Shown here: one piece after another, positions 1-5,472 of the stretch
Numbering within the stretch: position 1 is the first letter of the stretch
Layout: each line of letters starts with the position of its first letter
From: Rhodospirillaceae bacterium
Lineage (GTDB): Bacteria > Pseudomonadota > Alphaproteobacteria > Thalassobaculales > Thalassobaculaceae
Length of the DNA stretch: 5,472 nt
Direction: 5' to 3'
Assembly: GCA_002730675.1 (NCBI GenBank)
Contig: PCAV01000102.1
Span: forward strand, 1 to 5,472
Notes under the pieces: generated by a model
Told to the model about the DNA's origin: nothing
The model's input: only the letters and a program-made list of their open reading frames with translations
Database searches by the model: none
Position numbers and translations under genes: made by a program

Positions 1-632
1 TTGCTTTCCAAAATGGGCAGCCTGTAGACGGGTTTGCCGGAGCTTTGCCAGAGAGTCAAATCAGGGAATTTGTAAAGAAGTTGACAGGAGGCGCTGCTGG
101 AGAGTCTCCGGTAGCAGAGGCACTAGAAGCAGCTGAATCCTTTTTAAATGAGAAGAGCTATGACGAGGCAATTGGGCTCTTCAAACAAATTGTTCAGCAT
201 GATCCATCAAGCGGCAGAGGATTAGCCGGTCTATGCAAAACGCTAATTGCACTTAACAAGCTAGATGAAGCAAAGGAAGTAGTTGATAAGTTATCAGAGG
301 AACAGAAGAAAGAGCCAGAGATAAAAAGCGCCCTTAGTCAACTGGACCTAGCTCTGGCAAGCGGCGACGCAGGTAATCTAACAGAACTAAAACTCTCAGT
401 AGAAGCCGATCCCAAAAATTTAGAAGCAAGATTTGACTTGGCGATGGCTTTATATGCCTCAGGTGATAGCGAAGGAGCGGTAGACCACCTCTTAGAGAGC
501 ATAGCGATTAACAGGGGTTGGAATGATGAGGCGGCCAGAAAACAACTAGTGAAATTGTTTGGTGCATTTGGTCAAACAGACCCGTTAACGATAGAAGCTC
601 GTAAGCGGCTATCATCTATCTTATTTTCGTAG
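1..632 (+). CDS. cnoX: Thioredoxin/TPR co-chaperone (CnoX/YbbN type), 5' end missing
   Basis: Partial gene: the frame is open from base 3 to the TAG at 630-632, and the true start lies left of the window. The first visible residues, AFQNGQPVDGFAGALPESQI, match the last strand and C-terminal helix of a thioredoxin fold (the NGQPVDGF and GALPESQI pattern of alphaproteobacterial family members). The CXXC-like site and cis-proline would be upstream, so its redox activity cannot be judged. The remaining roughly 180 residues are helical TPR-like repeats (for example FLNEKSYDEAIGLFKQIV and LAMALYASGDSEGAVDHLLE), ending in the family-typical DPLTIEARKRLSSILFS. In the family, the cytoplasmic Trx-TPR protein CnoX acts as a holdase and protects clients from oxidation before passing them to GroEL/DnaK; that role is inferred here. 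An in-frame TTG at 45 could be taken for a start but falls inside the thioredoxin fold. A LON-domain gene follows 34 bases downstream, probably in the same operon. Confidence 0.9.
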   Translation, partial: AFQNGQPVDGFAGALPESQIREFVKKLTGGAAGESPVAEALEAAESFLNEKSYDEAIGLFKQIVQHDPSSGRGLAGLCKTLIALNKLDEAKEVVDKLSEEQKKEPEIKSALSQLDLALASGDAGNLTELKLSVEADPKNLEARFDLAMALYASGDSEGAVDHLLESIAINRGWNDEAARKQLVKLFGAFGQTDPLTIEARKRLSSILFS

Positions 633-656
633 TTGCTTTTACTATAAGCCGACCTT

Positions 657-661
657 AGGAG
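657..661 (+). promoter_or_regulatory. Ribosome binding site of the LON-domain gene
   Basis: AGGAG lies 5 bases before the ATG at 667. It is the clearest Shine-Dalgarno site in the window and fixes the start of the LON-domain gene. Confidence 0.75.
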
Positions 662-666
662 TTAAA

Positions 667-1329
667 ATGGTATACTCGGGATCCACTATCGATTTTAATA
701 GTTTGCCGCAGACTTTACCTATTTTTCCTTTAGGTGGTGTATTGCTGTTACCTTATGGGAGACTGCCATTAAATATTTTTGAGCCGCGATATTTGGCAAT
801 GACGGACGATGCCTTGGCGGCGGATCGTTTAATCGGAATCATACAGCCGGTGACCTCCGAGGCTCAAGAAAATGAAAATCCAGTATTTAAGACTGGATGT
901 GCGGGTCGAATAACGGCATTTTCTGAAACGGAAGATAGGAGATACCTTATCACCTTATCAGGTTTGATTAGGTTCGATGTGGCTGAGGAAATCTCAACTT
1001 CCCGTGGATATAGGAGAGTGGTGCCCGACTGGAGCCCATACAAAACAGATTACTTGGATGAAAAAAACTTTGAATTCAATAAAGAACGTCTTTTGATTGC
1101 GTTGAAAAGGTATTTTGAGAAAAAAGCAATCGACGCTGATTGGGAAACTATTAACAAAATGGACGATGCTCGATTAGTCACTACGTTAGCCATGATTTGT
1201 CCATTTGATCCTCCCGAACAACAAGCGTTGTTGGTAGCAAAAGACATAGAGGAAAGAGCAGAAACTATAATCTCTTTATTAGAAATTTCTACTCATGAGA
1301 CAAATGAGGTTGGCGATGCCCGACACTAA
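667..1329 (+). CDS. Stand-alone LON substrate-binding domain protein
   Basis: 220 residues. The N-terminal part (about residues 14-110) is a LON N-terminal (substrate-binding) domain: [20 protein letters not shown] followed by [14 protein letters not shown] is the hallmark opening, and [19 protein letters not shown] with LSGLIRFDV forms the following beta strands. The C-terminal half is mostly helical ([19 protein letters not shown], and later [23 protein letters not shown]). There is no AAA+ ATPase and no Ser-Lys protease domain, so it is not Lon protease. The length is normal for the orphan LON-domain family common in alphaproteobacteria. Its function is not established; binding of unfolded or specific proteins is an inference from the domain. 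It is probably cytoplasmic, as no signal peptide or membrane segment is seen. The start is supported by AGGAG at 657-661. Its 3' end overlaps the next gene, which suggests translational coupling. Confidence 0.92.
   Translation: MVYSGSTIDFNSLPQTLPIFPLGGVLLLPYGRLPLNIFEPRYLAMTDDALAADRLIGIIQPVTSEAQENENPVFKTGCAGRITAFSETEDRRYLITLSGLIRFDVAEEISTSRGYRRVVPDWSPYKTDYLDEKNFEFNKERLLIALKRYFEKKAIDADWETINKMDDARLVTTLAMICPFDPPEQQALLVAKDIEERAETIISLLEISTHETNEVGDARH
1305..1310 (+). promoter_or_regulatory. Ribosome binding site deciding the Trm112-like start
   Basis: TGAGGT lies 5 bases before the ATG at 1316 and inside the end of the LON-domain gene. It overlaps the ATG at 1304, so it cannot serve that start or the one at 1295. 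It favours the shorter 80-residue protein. Confidence 0.5.
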
Positions 1330-1558
1330 CGATAAAAGTTTTTCTAAGCCGTCAGACAAAGCTTCTAATAGTGAACAAAGCGTAGTCGACCCTAAGCTTC
1401 TTGATATATTGGTCTGTCCGTTATCTAAGACTCCGCTTGTTTACGATAAGAAAGCTAACGAACTAATAAGTAAAAGTGCCGGTTTGGCATTTCCAATTAG
1501 AAATGGTGTCCCAATTCTTTTAGTCGATGAAGCTCGCCAATTGGATGAGTTCAAGTGA
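1316..1558 (+). CDS. Trm112-family small protein (UPF0434/YcaR-like)
   Basis: 80 residues from the ATG at 1316. The core, from about residue 25 ([20 protein letters not shown]) through [19 protein letters not shown] to [15 protein letters not shown], is a typical bacterial Trm112-like domain. Eukaryotic Trm112 is a zinc-binding activator of methyltransferases; the role of the bacterial versions is poorly known. Only one cysteine (C34) is present: where zinc-binding members have CPxC, this protein has CPLS, so zinc binding through this site is unlikely. The first 22 residues are polar, serine-rich and probably disordered. ATGs at 1295 and 1304 would add 7 or 4 residues, but a TGAGGT Shine-Dalgarno-like stretch at 1305-1310 sits 5 bases before 1316, so I prefer the third ATG. 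That choice gives a 14-base overlap with the LON-domain gene, fitting coupled translation. Confidence 0.88.
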   Translation: MPDTNDKSFSKPSDKASNSEQSVVDPKLLDILVCPLSKTPLVYDKKANELISKSAGLAFPIRNGVPILLVDEARQLDEFK

Positions 1559-1597
1559 TTTTTCTTTTGAGCTTAACTTGCAGATAGTTTAGTTACG

Positions 1598-1969
1598 ATG
1601 AATGAAAACAGAGGATATGAGCCGTGGCCGCTGGAAATAAATGTTTGCGAAAACGGTAAAATATTAGAGTTGAGCTTTGACAATAACGATAAATTTTTAA
1701 TCTCTGCGGAATTACTGAGAGTTGAAAGCCCCTCTGCGGAAGTAAAGGGTCACGGGCATAATGAAAAAAAAGTTATTCCAGGAAAGCACGCGGTTGTAAT
1801 TCTAGCTGTCGAACAAGTTGGCAACTACGCAGTGAAATTGCGCTTTGATGATGGACATGACACCGGAATTTACTCTTGGAAATACCTATATCATCTAGGC
1901 AGTCAGAAAGAAGAAGTGTGGAGCAAGTATCTTGATCAGCTTTCGTCGAAAGGACTGAGTAGAACTTAG
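1598..1969 (+). CDS. DUF971 (gamma-butyrobetaine hydroxylase-like N-terminal domain) protein
   Basis: 123 residues, essentially one DUF971/GBBH-like N-terminal domain. Visible signatures are PWPLEINVCENGKILELSF (residues 9-27), the LLRVESPSAEVKGHG block (39-53), VEQVGNYAVKLRFDDGHDTG (71-90) and IYSWKYLYHLG (91-101), followed by a short helix at the C-terminus. In gamma-butyrobetaine hydroxylases this domain precedes the oxygenase domain and binds zinc. Here there is no oxygenase domain, and the only cysteine is C16, so no carnitine-pathway activity should be assigned. Stand-alone DUF971 proteins are widespread and often sit near or are fused to Mrp/ApbC iron-sulfur carriers, but no such gene is seen here. 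ATG 1598 is the only reasonable start, since the frame has a TAA at 1574-1576 and no start codon between; no clear Shine-Dalgarno precedes it. It lies 39 bases after the Trm112-like gene and is probably the last gene of this run. Confidence 0.9.
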   Translation: MNENRGYEPWPLEINVCENGKILELSFDNNDKFLISAELLRVESPSAEVKGHGHNEKKVIPGKHAVVILAVEQVGNYAVKLRFDDGHDTGIYSWKYLYHLGSQKEEVWSKYLDQLSSKGLSRT

Positions 1970-1988
1970 CCGACAATTGATTTATCGG
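1970..1988 (-). terminator. Possible small hairpin between convergent stop codons
   Basis: Read leftward, CCGATAA-ATCAA-TTGTCGG forms a 7-bp stem with one G-U pair and a 5-base loop. Read rightward, the same position is a C-A mismatch, so the hairpin fits the leftward Ubi transcript better. It covers that gene's TAA stop (1982-1984) and begins directly after the DUF971 stop. No U-run follows on either strand, so it is not a standard intrinsic terminator and may have no function. Confidence 0.25.
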
Positions 1989-3229
1989 ATTAAACCATTC
2001 AAGTTAAGCGATGGGGTGGGCCGAGCTCCTTCAAGTAAACTTGGAAGTTGTCCAAGGTGTCCCATTGCTGCCCTCATGAATAGAGTTTTCAAAGGGCCGG
2101 CCATATTTACACCAGACAAACCAACGCCCCTCAATAACTTTATCATGCGGGAGTCGTTTGAAAAAAGGCGGTTCAGACCATCTGTTGCTGCAATTAATGA
2201 CATGTTATCGACAAGCCGTGATGATTGAAACCTTCTTAAAACTTCGTAGCTTCCCACATCTATACCAGTATGCTGAGCTTGCGCTAATTTATCGACGAGG
2301 TGGGCGATATCTCTTAAACCTAAATTTAAACCTTGACCTGCGATTGGGTGTATTCTATGAGCGGCGTCACCTATTAACACGAGGCGATCTTCTATTATAT
2401 CTTCTGCATAAGTTAATGACAGTGGGTAGGTTGCCCAAGACCCGATTAGGGAGAGTTTGCCAAGGCAGTCATCTATTCTAATGCTGGCACCTCGAAGGAA
2501 ATCGTCCGTATCTAAATTTGTTAACTCATTTGCTATAGATGTTTTCTCGGTCCAAACCACAGAAGATCTTTGTTTGGTCATTGGTAGAAAAGCAATCGGT
2601 CCACCCGGCAGAAACCGTTCATGAGCAACGCCATTATGGGGTAAAGTGTGATTCACTGTAAAAACGATGCTCGTTTGTTTGTAGTCTATTTTAGTTGTTT
2701 TTAAGCCAGTTAAAGTTCGGATGTGGCTATTTTCGCCATCTGCAGCAATTAGGAGGCTACCATTAATCATATTGTGGTCGGATAAGTCTATTTGAATGGC
2801 TGCCTGTCCATTAGAGAAGCCACTCACAGATTTACCGAATATCAGGCTAACGTTTGCTAGGGCTTGATTGGACTCGATAAGCGTCTTTTTAATTATTTCG
2901 TTTTCTATAATGTATCCCATTGGTTCATTATCTGCATCTACATGACTATAGTGGACAAAGCCTTTGGTATTTTTTTCTGAGACTCTGATATCCAAAATTG
3001 GCTCTGCATTTGCTTTTAATGAATCCCATATACCCAAGTTATCCAACATGACTTTGCCGCTAGCTGATATTGCAGTAGTCCTTTGATCACCACTACTTTG
3101 TCTTAGTTTTTCCAACGGGTTTCTCTCAACAACTGCTATGTTGAGGCCTAATTTAGATAGCGCTAGAGCGGCCGTTAGTCCAATCAGGCCGCCACCTAAA
3201 ACTATACAATCGAATTGCTTATGAAGCAT
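1982..3229 (-). CDS. UbiH/UbiF/COQ6-family FAD-dependent hydroxylase, ubiquinone biosynthesis
   Basis: 415 residues from the ATG at 3227-3229, a normal length for the family. Three flavoprotein hydroxylase motifs are visible in order: the dinucleotide-binding GGGLIG at residues 12-17 with the acidic E35 ending the second strand; the DG motif IAADGENSHIR around D164-G165; and the GD motif LVLIGDAAHRIHPIAGQGLN around G287-D288. The family inserts hydroxyl groups into the ubiquinone ring using O2 and NAD(P)H, acting at the inner face of the membrane. Alphaproteobacteria often use UbiL or other combinations of these paralogs, and the sequence alone does not let me say which ring carbon is hydroxylated, so I give no symbol. 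The frame extends 23 codons upstream to a TTG at 3298, but that codon sits in the predicted -35 box and the added residues do not look like the family. An AGGA lies 10 bases before the chosen ATG. It is convergent with DUF971 and divergent from dapC. Confidence 0.92.
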   Translation of the reverse strand: MLHKQFDCIVLGGGLIGLTAALALSKLGLNIAVVERNPLEKLRQSSGDQRTTAISASGKVMLDNLGIWDSLKANAEPILDIRVSEKNTKGFVHYSHVDADNEPMGYIIENEIIKKTLIESNQALANVSLIFGKSVSGFSNGQAAIQIDLSDHNMINGSLLIAADGENSHIRTLTGLKTTKIDYKQTSIVFTVNHTLPHNGVAHERFLPGGPIAFLPMTKQRSSVVWTEKTSIANELTNLDTDDFLRGASIRIDDCLGKLSLIGSWATYPLSLTYAEDIIEDRLVLIGDAAHRIHPIAGQGLNLGLRDIAHLVDKLAQAQHTGIDVGSYEVLRRFQSSRLVDNMSLIAATDGLNRLFSNDSRMIKLLRGVGLSGVNMAGPLKTLFMRAAMGHLGQLPSLLEGARPTPSLNLNGLIR

Positions 3230-3268
3230 TTTTTTATTTTCCTGTTGGATCAAAAAAGTTTTTGCGCC

Positions 3269-3298
3269 TTTATATAAAATTTTAAGGTGGGAGGTCAA
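3269..3298 (-). promoter_or_regulatory. Predicted sigma70-like promoter of the Ubi hydroxylase gene
   Basis: On the minus strand, TTGACC (3298-3293, 5 of 6 to consensus) is followed after 18 bases by TATAAA (3274-3269, 5 of 6). Transcription would start near 3262, giving a leader of about 33 bases before the ATG at 3229. This supports the short form of the protein. The call is by eye only. Confidence 0.55.
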
Positions 3299-3394
3299 AG
3301 ACCTAAAAGGGTGTCACATTTAAAAAACACTATTTACAAAAATTTGGACACTGCTTCTGATGTTAGCTTATTTAGAGTCAGATAATTGTGGCCT

Positions 3395-3418
3395 AATTTT
3401 ATAAAATTACCTTAAGGT
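3395..3418. repeat. Two adjacent palindromes upstream of the dapC promoter
   Basis: AATTTTATAAAATT (3395-3408) is a perfect 14-base palindrome, and ACCTTAAGGT (3409-3418) is a perfect 10-base palindrome directly abutting it. The second touches the predicted -35 box. Such placement could mark an operator, but AT-rich DNA produces palindromes easily and no regulator is known from this window. Confidence 0.35.
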
Positions 3419-3446
3419 TGTCTGTTAACTAATTATAATATATAAT
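3418..3446 (+). promoter_or_regulatory. dapC: Predicted sigma70-like promoter of the dapC-ftsK unit
   Basis: TTGTCT (3418-3423, 4 of 6 to consensus), a 17-base spacer, then a perfect TATAAT (3441-3446). A second TATAAT lies at 3434-3439 but has no good -35 partner. Transcription would start near 3453, leaving a leader of about 28 bases before the ATG at 3481 and excluding the upstream TTG at 3451 as the start. An inverted repeat with 7-base arms (3431-3437 and 3441-3447) surrounds the -10 region. Confidence 0.55.
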
Positions 3447-3480
3447 TGTTTTGTGGTTTTATTATCTGTGCGGCACTTAC

Positions 3481-4677
3481 ATGTTGAACCCTAATTTAGC
3501 AACACTTAATCACTACACCTTTGCCCGTCTTGGTGAAATATTAGGAAATATAACGCCAATATCAAACGAGGAGCCAATCTTATTTTCATTAGGTGAGCCG
3601 CAAAAACCTACACCTGAAATTTTAAGTAAAACGATTGCAGCAAATGATCATCTGTGGAACAGATATCCACCACCAAATGGCGATAAAGAGTTTCGGGATG
3701 CCGCCATTGCCTGGCTTAATCGGAGATATAAACTCCCGTCTGGTTTCCTGAGTGCAGACGCCAACGTTCTGCCTGTTCCTGGTACCAGGGAGCCACTTTA
3801 CCAGATTGGGTTCATTTGTAGCCCTCCAGAAAAAAACGGAAAGCGAGCGGCTATCTTGATGCCAAATCCTTTTTATCACGTTTATCAGGGTGCGGCGATG
3901 GTGGGTGGCGCTGAAGCAGTTTATCTTCCTGCCAAGCCTGAAAATAACTTTTTCCCGTGTCTTGAGGATTTGTCTGCGGATCTTTTGAAAAGGACCTCGA
4001 TTTTTTTTCTCTGTAGCCCAGCCAATCCGCAAGGGACTGTAGCTGATAAACTATATTTAAAAAAGTTGATAGAATTGGCTCGAGAATATGATTTTATAGT
4101 CGCTTTTGATGAATGCTATTGTGAGATTTATCGAGAAGATCCACCATTGGGTGGATTGCAAGTGTGTGCAGAGTTTGAATTAGGTGTATCGAATGTACTC
4201 TCCTTCAATTCGTTATCAAAAAGATCTAGCGCTCCTGGTTTAAGGTCTGGGTTTATAGCTGGGGACCCAGAAATAATAAAGCGCTATGGACAGTTTGTTA
4301 CTTTTGGCGGTGCACCCCTTCCACTACCTATTTTGCATACATCGACAGCACTTTGGAATGATGATACGCATGTTGCCGAAAATCGCGACTATTATAATAA
4401 GAATTTTGAACTTGCAGCTGAAATTCTTGGGGGCCACTTCGACTTAAAAATTCCACCTGCAGGTTTCTTTCTCTGGCTGAATGTAGGTGATGGAAAAACT
4501 GTCGCAAAGAGGCTTTGGGAAAAGGCTGCAATAAAAACCGTACCTGGGGAACTGATGGGACGGAATGACGCGAACGGTAATAATCCAGGTAAACCTTATT
4601 TGAGGATAGCACTTGTTTACGATCCAAGTGTGACAGAAATAGGCTTAACCAGAATCATTCAAACTTTATTCGAATAA
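3481..4677 (+). CDS. dapC: Succinyldiaminopimelate aminotransferase-type PLP enzyme (DapC)
   Basis: 398 residues from the ATG at 3481. It is a fold-type I, class I/II aminotransferase. Visible landmarks: the substrate-side opening MLNPNLATLNHYTFARLGE and FSLGEPQKPTP (about 35-45), RYPPPNGDKEFRDA (61-74), ANPQGTV with N182, the PLP-binding AFDECYCEIY with D210, and SFNSLSKRSSAPGLRSGF with the Schiff-base lysine K247 and phosphate-binding R255. Near the C-terminus PAGFFLWLNVGDG, then NNPGKPYLRIALVYDP carries the carboxylate-binding arginine. These features and the length match the DapC group, which transfers an amino group from glutamate to N-succinyl-2-amino-6-ketopimelate in the lysine/diaminopimelate pathway in the cytoplasm. 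Substrate choice among close aminotransferases is inferred, not shown. A frame extension to TTG 3451 would add ten hydrophobic residues but starts at the predicted transcription start, so I reject it. No clear Shine-Dalgarno is present. ftsK follows after 29 bases. Confidence 0.87.
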   Translation: MLNPNLATLNHYTFARLGEILGNITPISNEEPILFSLGEPQKPTPEILSKTIAANDHLWNRYPPPNGDKEFRDAAIAWLNRRYKLPSGFLSADANVLPVPGTREPLYQIGFICSPPEKNGKRAAILMPNPFYHVYQGAAMVGGAEAVYLPAKPENNFFPCLEDLSADLLKRTSIFFLCSPANPQGTVADKLYLKKLIELAREYDFIVAFDECYCEIYREDPPLGGLQVCAEFELGVSNVLSFNSLSKRSSAPGLRSGFIAGDPEIIKRYGQFVTFGGAPLPLPILHTSTALWNDDTHVAENRDYYNKNFELAAEILGGHFDLKIPPAGFFLWLNVGDGKTVAKRLWEKAAIKTVPGELMGRNDANGNNPGKPYLRIALVYDPSVTEIGLTRIIQTLFE

Positions 4678-4693
4678 GAAAATAATGAGTTCG

Positions 4694-4698
4694 AGGGA
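4694..4698 (+). promoter_or_regulatory. ftsK: Ribosome binding site of ftsK
   Basis: AGGGA lies 8 bases before the ATG at 4707, within the 29-base gap after dapC. It supports this ftsK start and translation from a shared message. Confidence 0.55.
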
Positions 4699-4706
4699 TA
4701 AAAAGT

Positions 4707-5472
4707 ATGTCACTAAGTGAAAGAGGGATGCCACGAAGGTTTTGGCCGAGAAACGCCACTAAGTTTTTACAAAGAAGAAGTATGGAATTACTTGGCCTAT
4801 GTTTGTTGAGTTTGGCTTCTTCACTTTTGTTAATAAATTTGACCTATAATTCTGCGGATCCCTCATTCAGCACCATAGGCTCGTCTGAGACAACAAATTT
4901 ACTTGGTTCTGTTGGAGCAGCTATTGCGGATATATCACTACAAGGCTTTGGATTAGCTAATATAGCTATTATTTTAGTTTTGGGCGCATGGGGACTACAG
5001 CTTGTTTCTCAGCGGGTAATTAGCCGCGTCGTGCAGAGGATATTTTGTTTATTTATAGCTATAGCAATGATAGCTACTTCATTCGCTGCTTTGCCAACCC
5101 CAGATATTTGGCCATTAAATACAGGGTTGGGGGGTGTAACTGGCTGGATATTATTTCAACAATTAGTACGAGTGGAGGAAGCTCTAAACTTTAGTGCAAG
5201 TTTGCTAGTTTACGGGTTAGCACTAATTGGTTTCACTATCTTCTTATGGTGCTTGGGCATAAAGGTCCGGGAATATATTTTCCTTGCAAGGGTAATCCAA
5301 AGAAACTTCAGTCTAATAGTGGCTGCTACGATCAAAGTAATTCCGAGGAGTTCTCAACTCCTAACATTCTCTCTTCGTTCCTTTAAACCAAAAAGCAAGA
5401 AACTTATAAAAACAGAAGGCCGGCTAGAACCATCCTTCGCAACTGATATTTCTGATAAAAGGATGGGCGACC
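4707..5472 (+). CDS. ftsK: DNA translocase FtsK, N-terminal membrane part (3' end missing)
   Basis: Partial gene: 255 residues are visible and the frame is open to the window edge. After a basic cytoplasmic start (RRFWPR, LQRRS), four hydrophobic segments can be placed at about residues 27-47, 80-100, 111-130 and 163-185, as in the FtsK 4TM domain. The first periplasmic loop carries the family signature NLTYNSADPSFST (44-56) and LLGSVGAAIADISLQGFGLA (65-84); the loop between segments 3 and 4 holds GLGGVTGWIL. After residue 186 the protein becomes basic and then enters the low-complexity linker. The RecA-like motor with its Walker motifs and the DNA-reading gamma domain would lie to the right. 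FtsK anchors at the septum and pumps chromosome termini toward the dif site for XerCD recombination. The gene begins 29 bases after dapC, so the two are probably co-transcribed. Confidence 0.93.
   Translation, partial: MSLSERGMPRRFWPRNATKFLQRRSMELLGLCLLSLASSLLLINLTYNSADPSFSTIGSSETTNLLGSVGAAIADISLQGFGLANIAIILVLGAWGLQLVSQRVISRVVQRIFCLFIAIAMIATSFAALPTPDIWPLNTGLGGVTGWILFQQLVRVEEALNFSASLLVYGLALIGFTIFLWCLGIKVREYIFLARVIQRNFSLIVAATIKVIPRSSQLLTFSLRSFKPKSKKLIKTEGRLEPSFATDISDKRMGD

Larger units (their letters stand above)
3230..3480. other. Divergent intergenic region
   Basis: This AT-rich gap of 251 bases separates the leftward Ubi hydroxylase gene from the rightward aminotransferase gene. It holds one predicted promoter for each direction and, on the dapC side, three short perfect palindromic or inverted-repeat sequences. 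No convincing small ORF, RNA gene or terminator was seen in it. Confidence 0.7.

Noticed and set aside
45..47. TTG at 45 as the start of the first gene
   Set aside because: The same frame is open back to base 3 and encodes the thioredoxin-fold end (NGQPVDGFAGA) directly before it, so this is an internal leucine codon in a gene cut by the window edge.
643..648. TATAAG as a -10 box for a separate promoter before the LON-domain gene
   Set aside because: No acceptable -35 sequence lies 16-18 bases upstream, and the short gap fits an operon better.
1050..1247. Leftward ORF of 65 codons inside the LON-domain gene
   Set aside because: It is a short antisense frame with no motif and no independent support.
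667..1329. Lon protease fragment or pseudogene
   Set aside because: Only the LON N-terminal domain is present, but the length, good ribosome site and intact frame fit the separate stand-alone LON-domain family, not a truncated protease.
1567..1595. TTGAGC with TAGTTA as a promoter for the DUF971 gene
   Set aside because: The -10 candidate matches consensus poorly and would place the transcription start inside the coding sequence.
1773..1976. Leftward ORF of 67 codons inside the DUF971 gene
   Set aside because: It lies opposite the conserved DUF971 core and resembles no family.
1977..2228. Rightward ORF of 83 codons after the DUF971 gene
   Set aside because: It is antisense to the conserved end of the Ubi hydroxylase and has no family resemblance.
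2158..2481. Rightward ORF of 107 codons
   Set aside because: It lies wholly opposite the Ubi hydroxylase gene, whose reading frame carries clear FAD motifs; the translated ORF is leucine- and arginine-rich with no recognisable domain.
3622..4032. Leftward ORF of 136 codons inside dapC
   Set aside because: It is a shadow of the aminotransferase frame, which has all catalytic motifs; the shadow has no recognisable features.
4328..4627. Leftward ORF of 99 codons inside the end of dapC
   Set aside because: It is opposite conserved aminotransferase sequence, with basic, irregular composition and no motif.

Overview
The window looks like ordinary chromosomal housekeeping DNA from an AT-rich, probably free-living alphaproteobacterium. 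The evidence is the gene set and order: a CnoX-type thioredoxin/TPR protein, a stand-alone LON-domain protein, a Trm112-family protein, a DUF971 protein, a UbiH-family hydroxylase, a DapC-type aminotransferase and FtsK. The sequences of these proteins also read as alphaproteobacterial to me, from memory of the families. I cannot name a genus. Nothing here looks like mobile DNA, CRISPR, RNA genes or phage.

Layout: bases 1-1969 are a rightward run of four genes. The first (thioredoxin/TPR, cut at its 5' end by the window edge) is followed after 34 bases by the LON-domain gene, which overlaps the Trm112-family gene by about 14 bases, and then after 39 bases by the DUF971 gene. This run meets a leftward gene, the ubiquinone-pathway FAD hydroxylase (1982-3229), tail to tail with 12 bases between the stop codons. 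Bases 3230-3480 are a divergent intergenic region with a good sigma70-like promoter for each side. From 3481 rightward come the DapC-type aminotransferase and, 29 bases after it, the 5' part of ftsK, which runs off the right edge.

Roles: the genes do not form a single pathway. They cover proteostasis (CnoX-type chaperone/holdase, orphan LON domain), small accessory proteins of poorly known role (Trm112-like, DUF971), ubiquinone biosynthesis, lysine/diaminopimelate biosynthesis for the cell wall, and chromosome segregation at the division septum. dapC and ftsK probably share a transcript, which would link peptidoglycan precursor supply with division, although this may be only inherited synteny.

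The main annotation points are start choices. Three genes have longer reading frames than the likely proteins (Trm112-like, Ubi hydroxylase, aminotransferase), and promoter or ribosome-site placement argues for the shorter forms. The thioredoxin gene is the reverse case: its apparent internal TTG start is not a start, because the frame continues upstream off the window. I found no convincing new biological system; the findings are modest regulatory and annotation observations.
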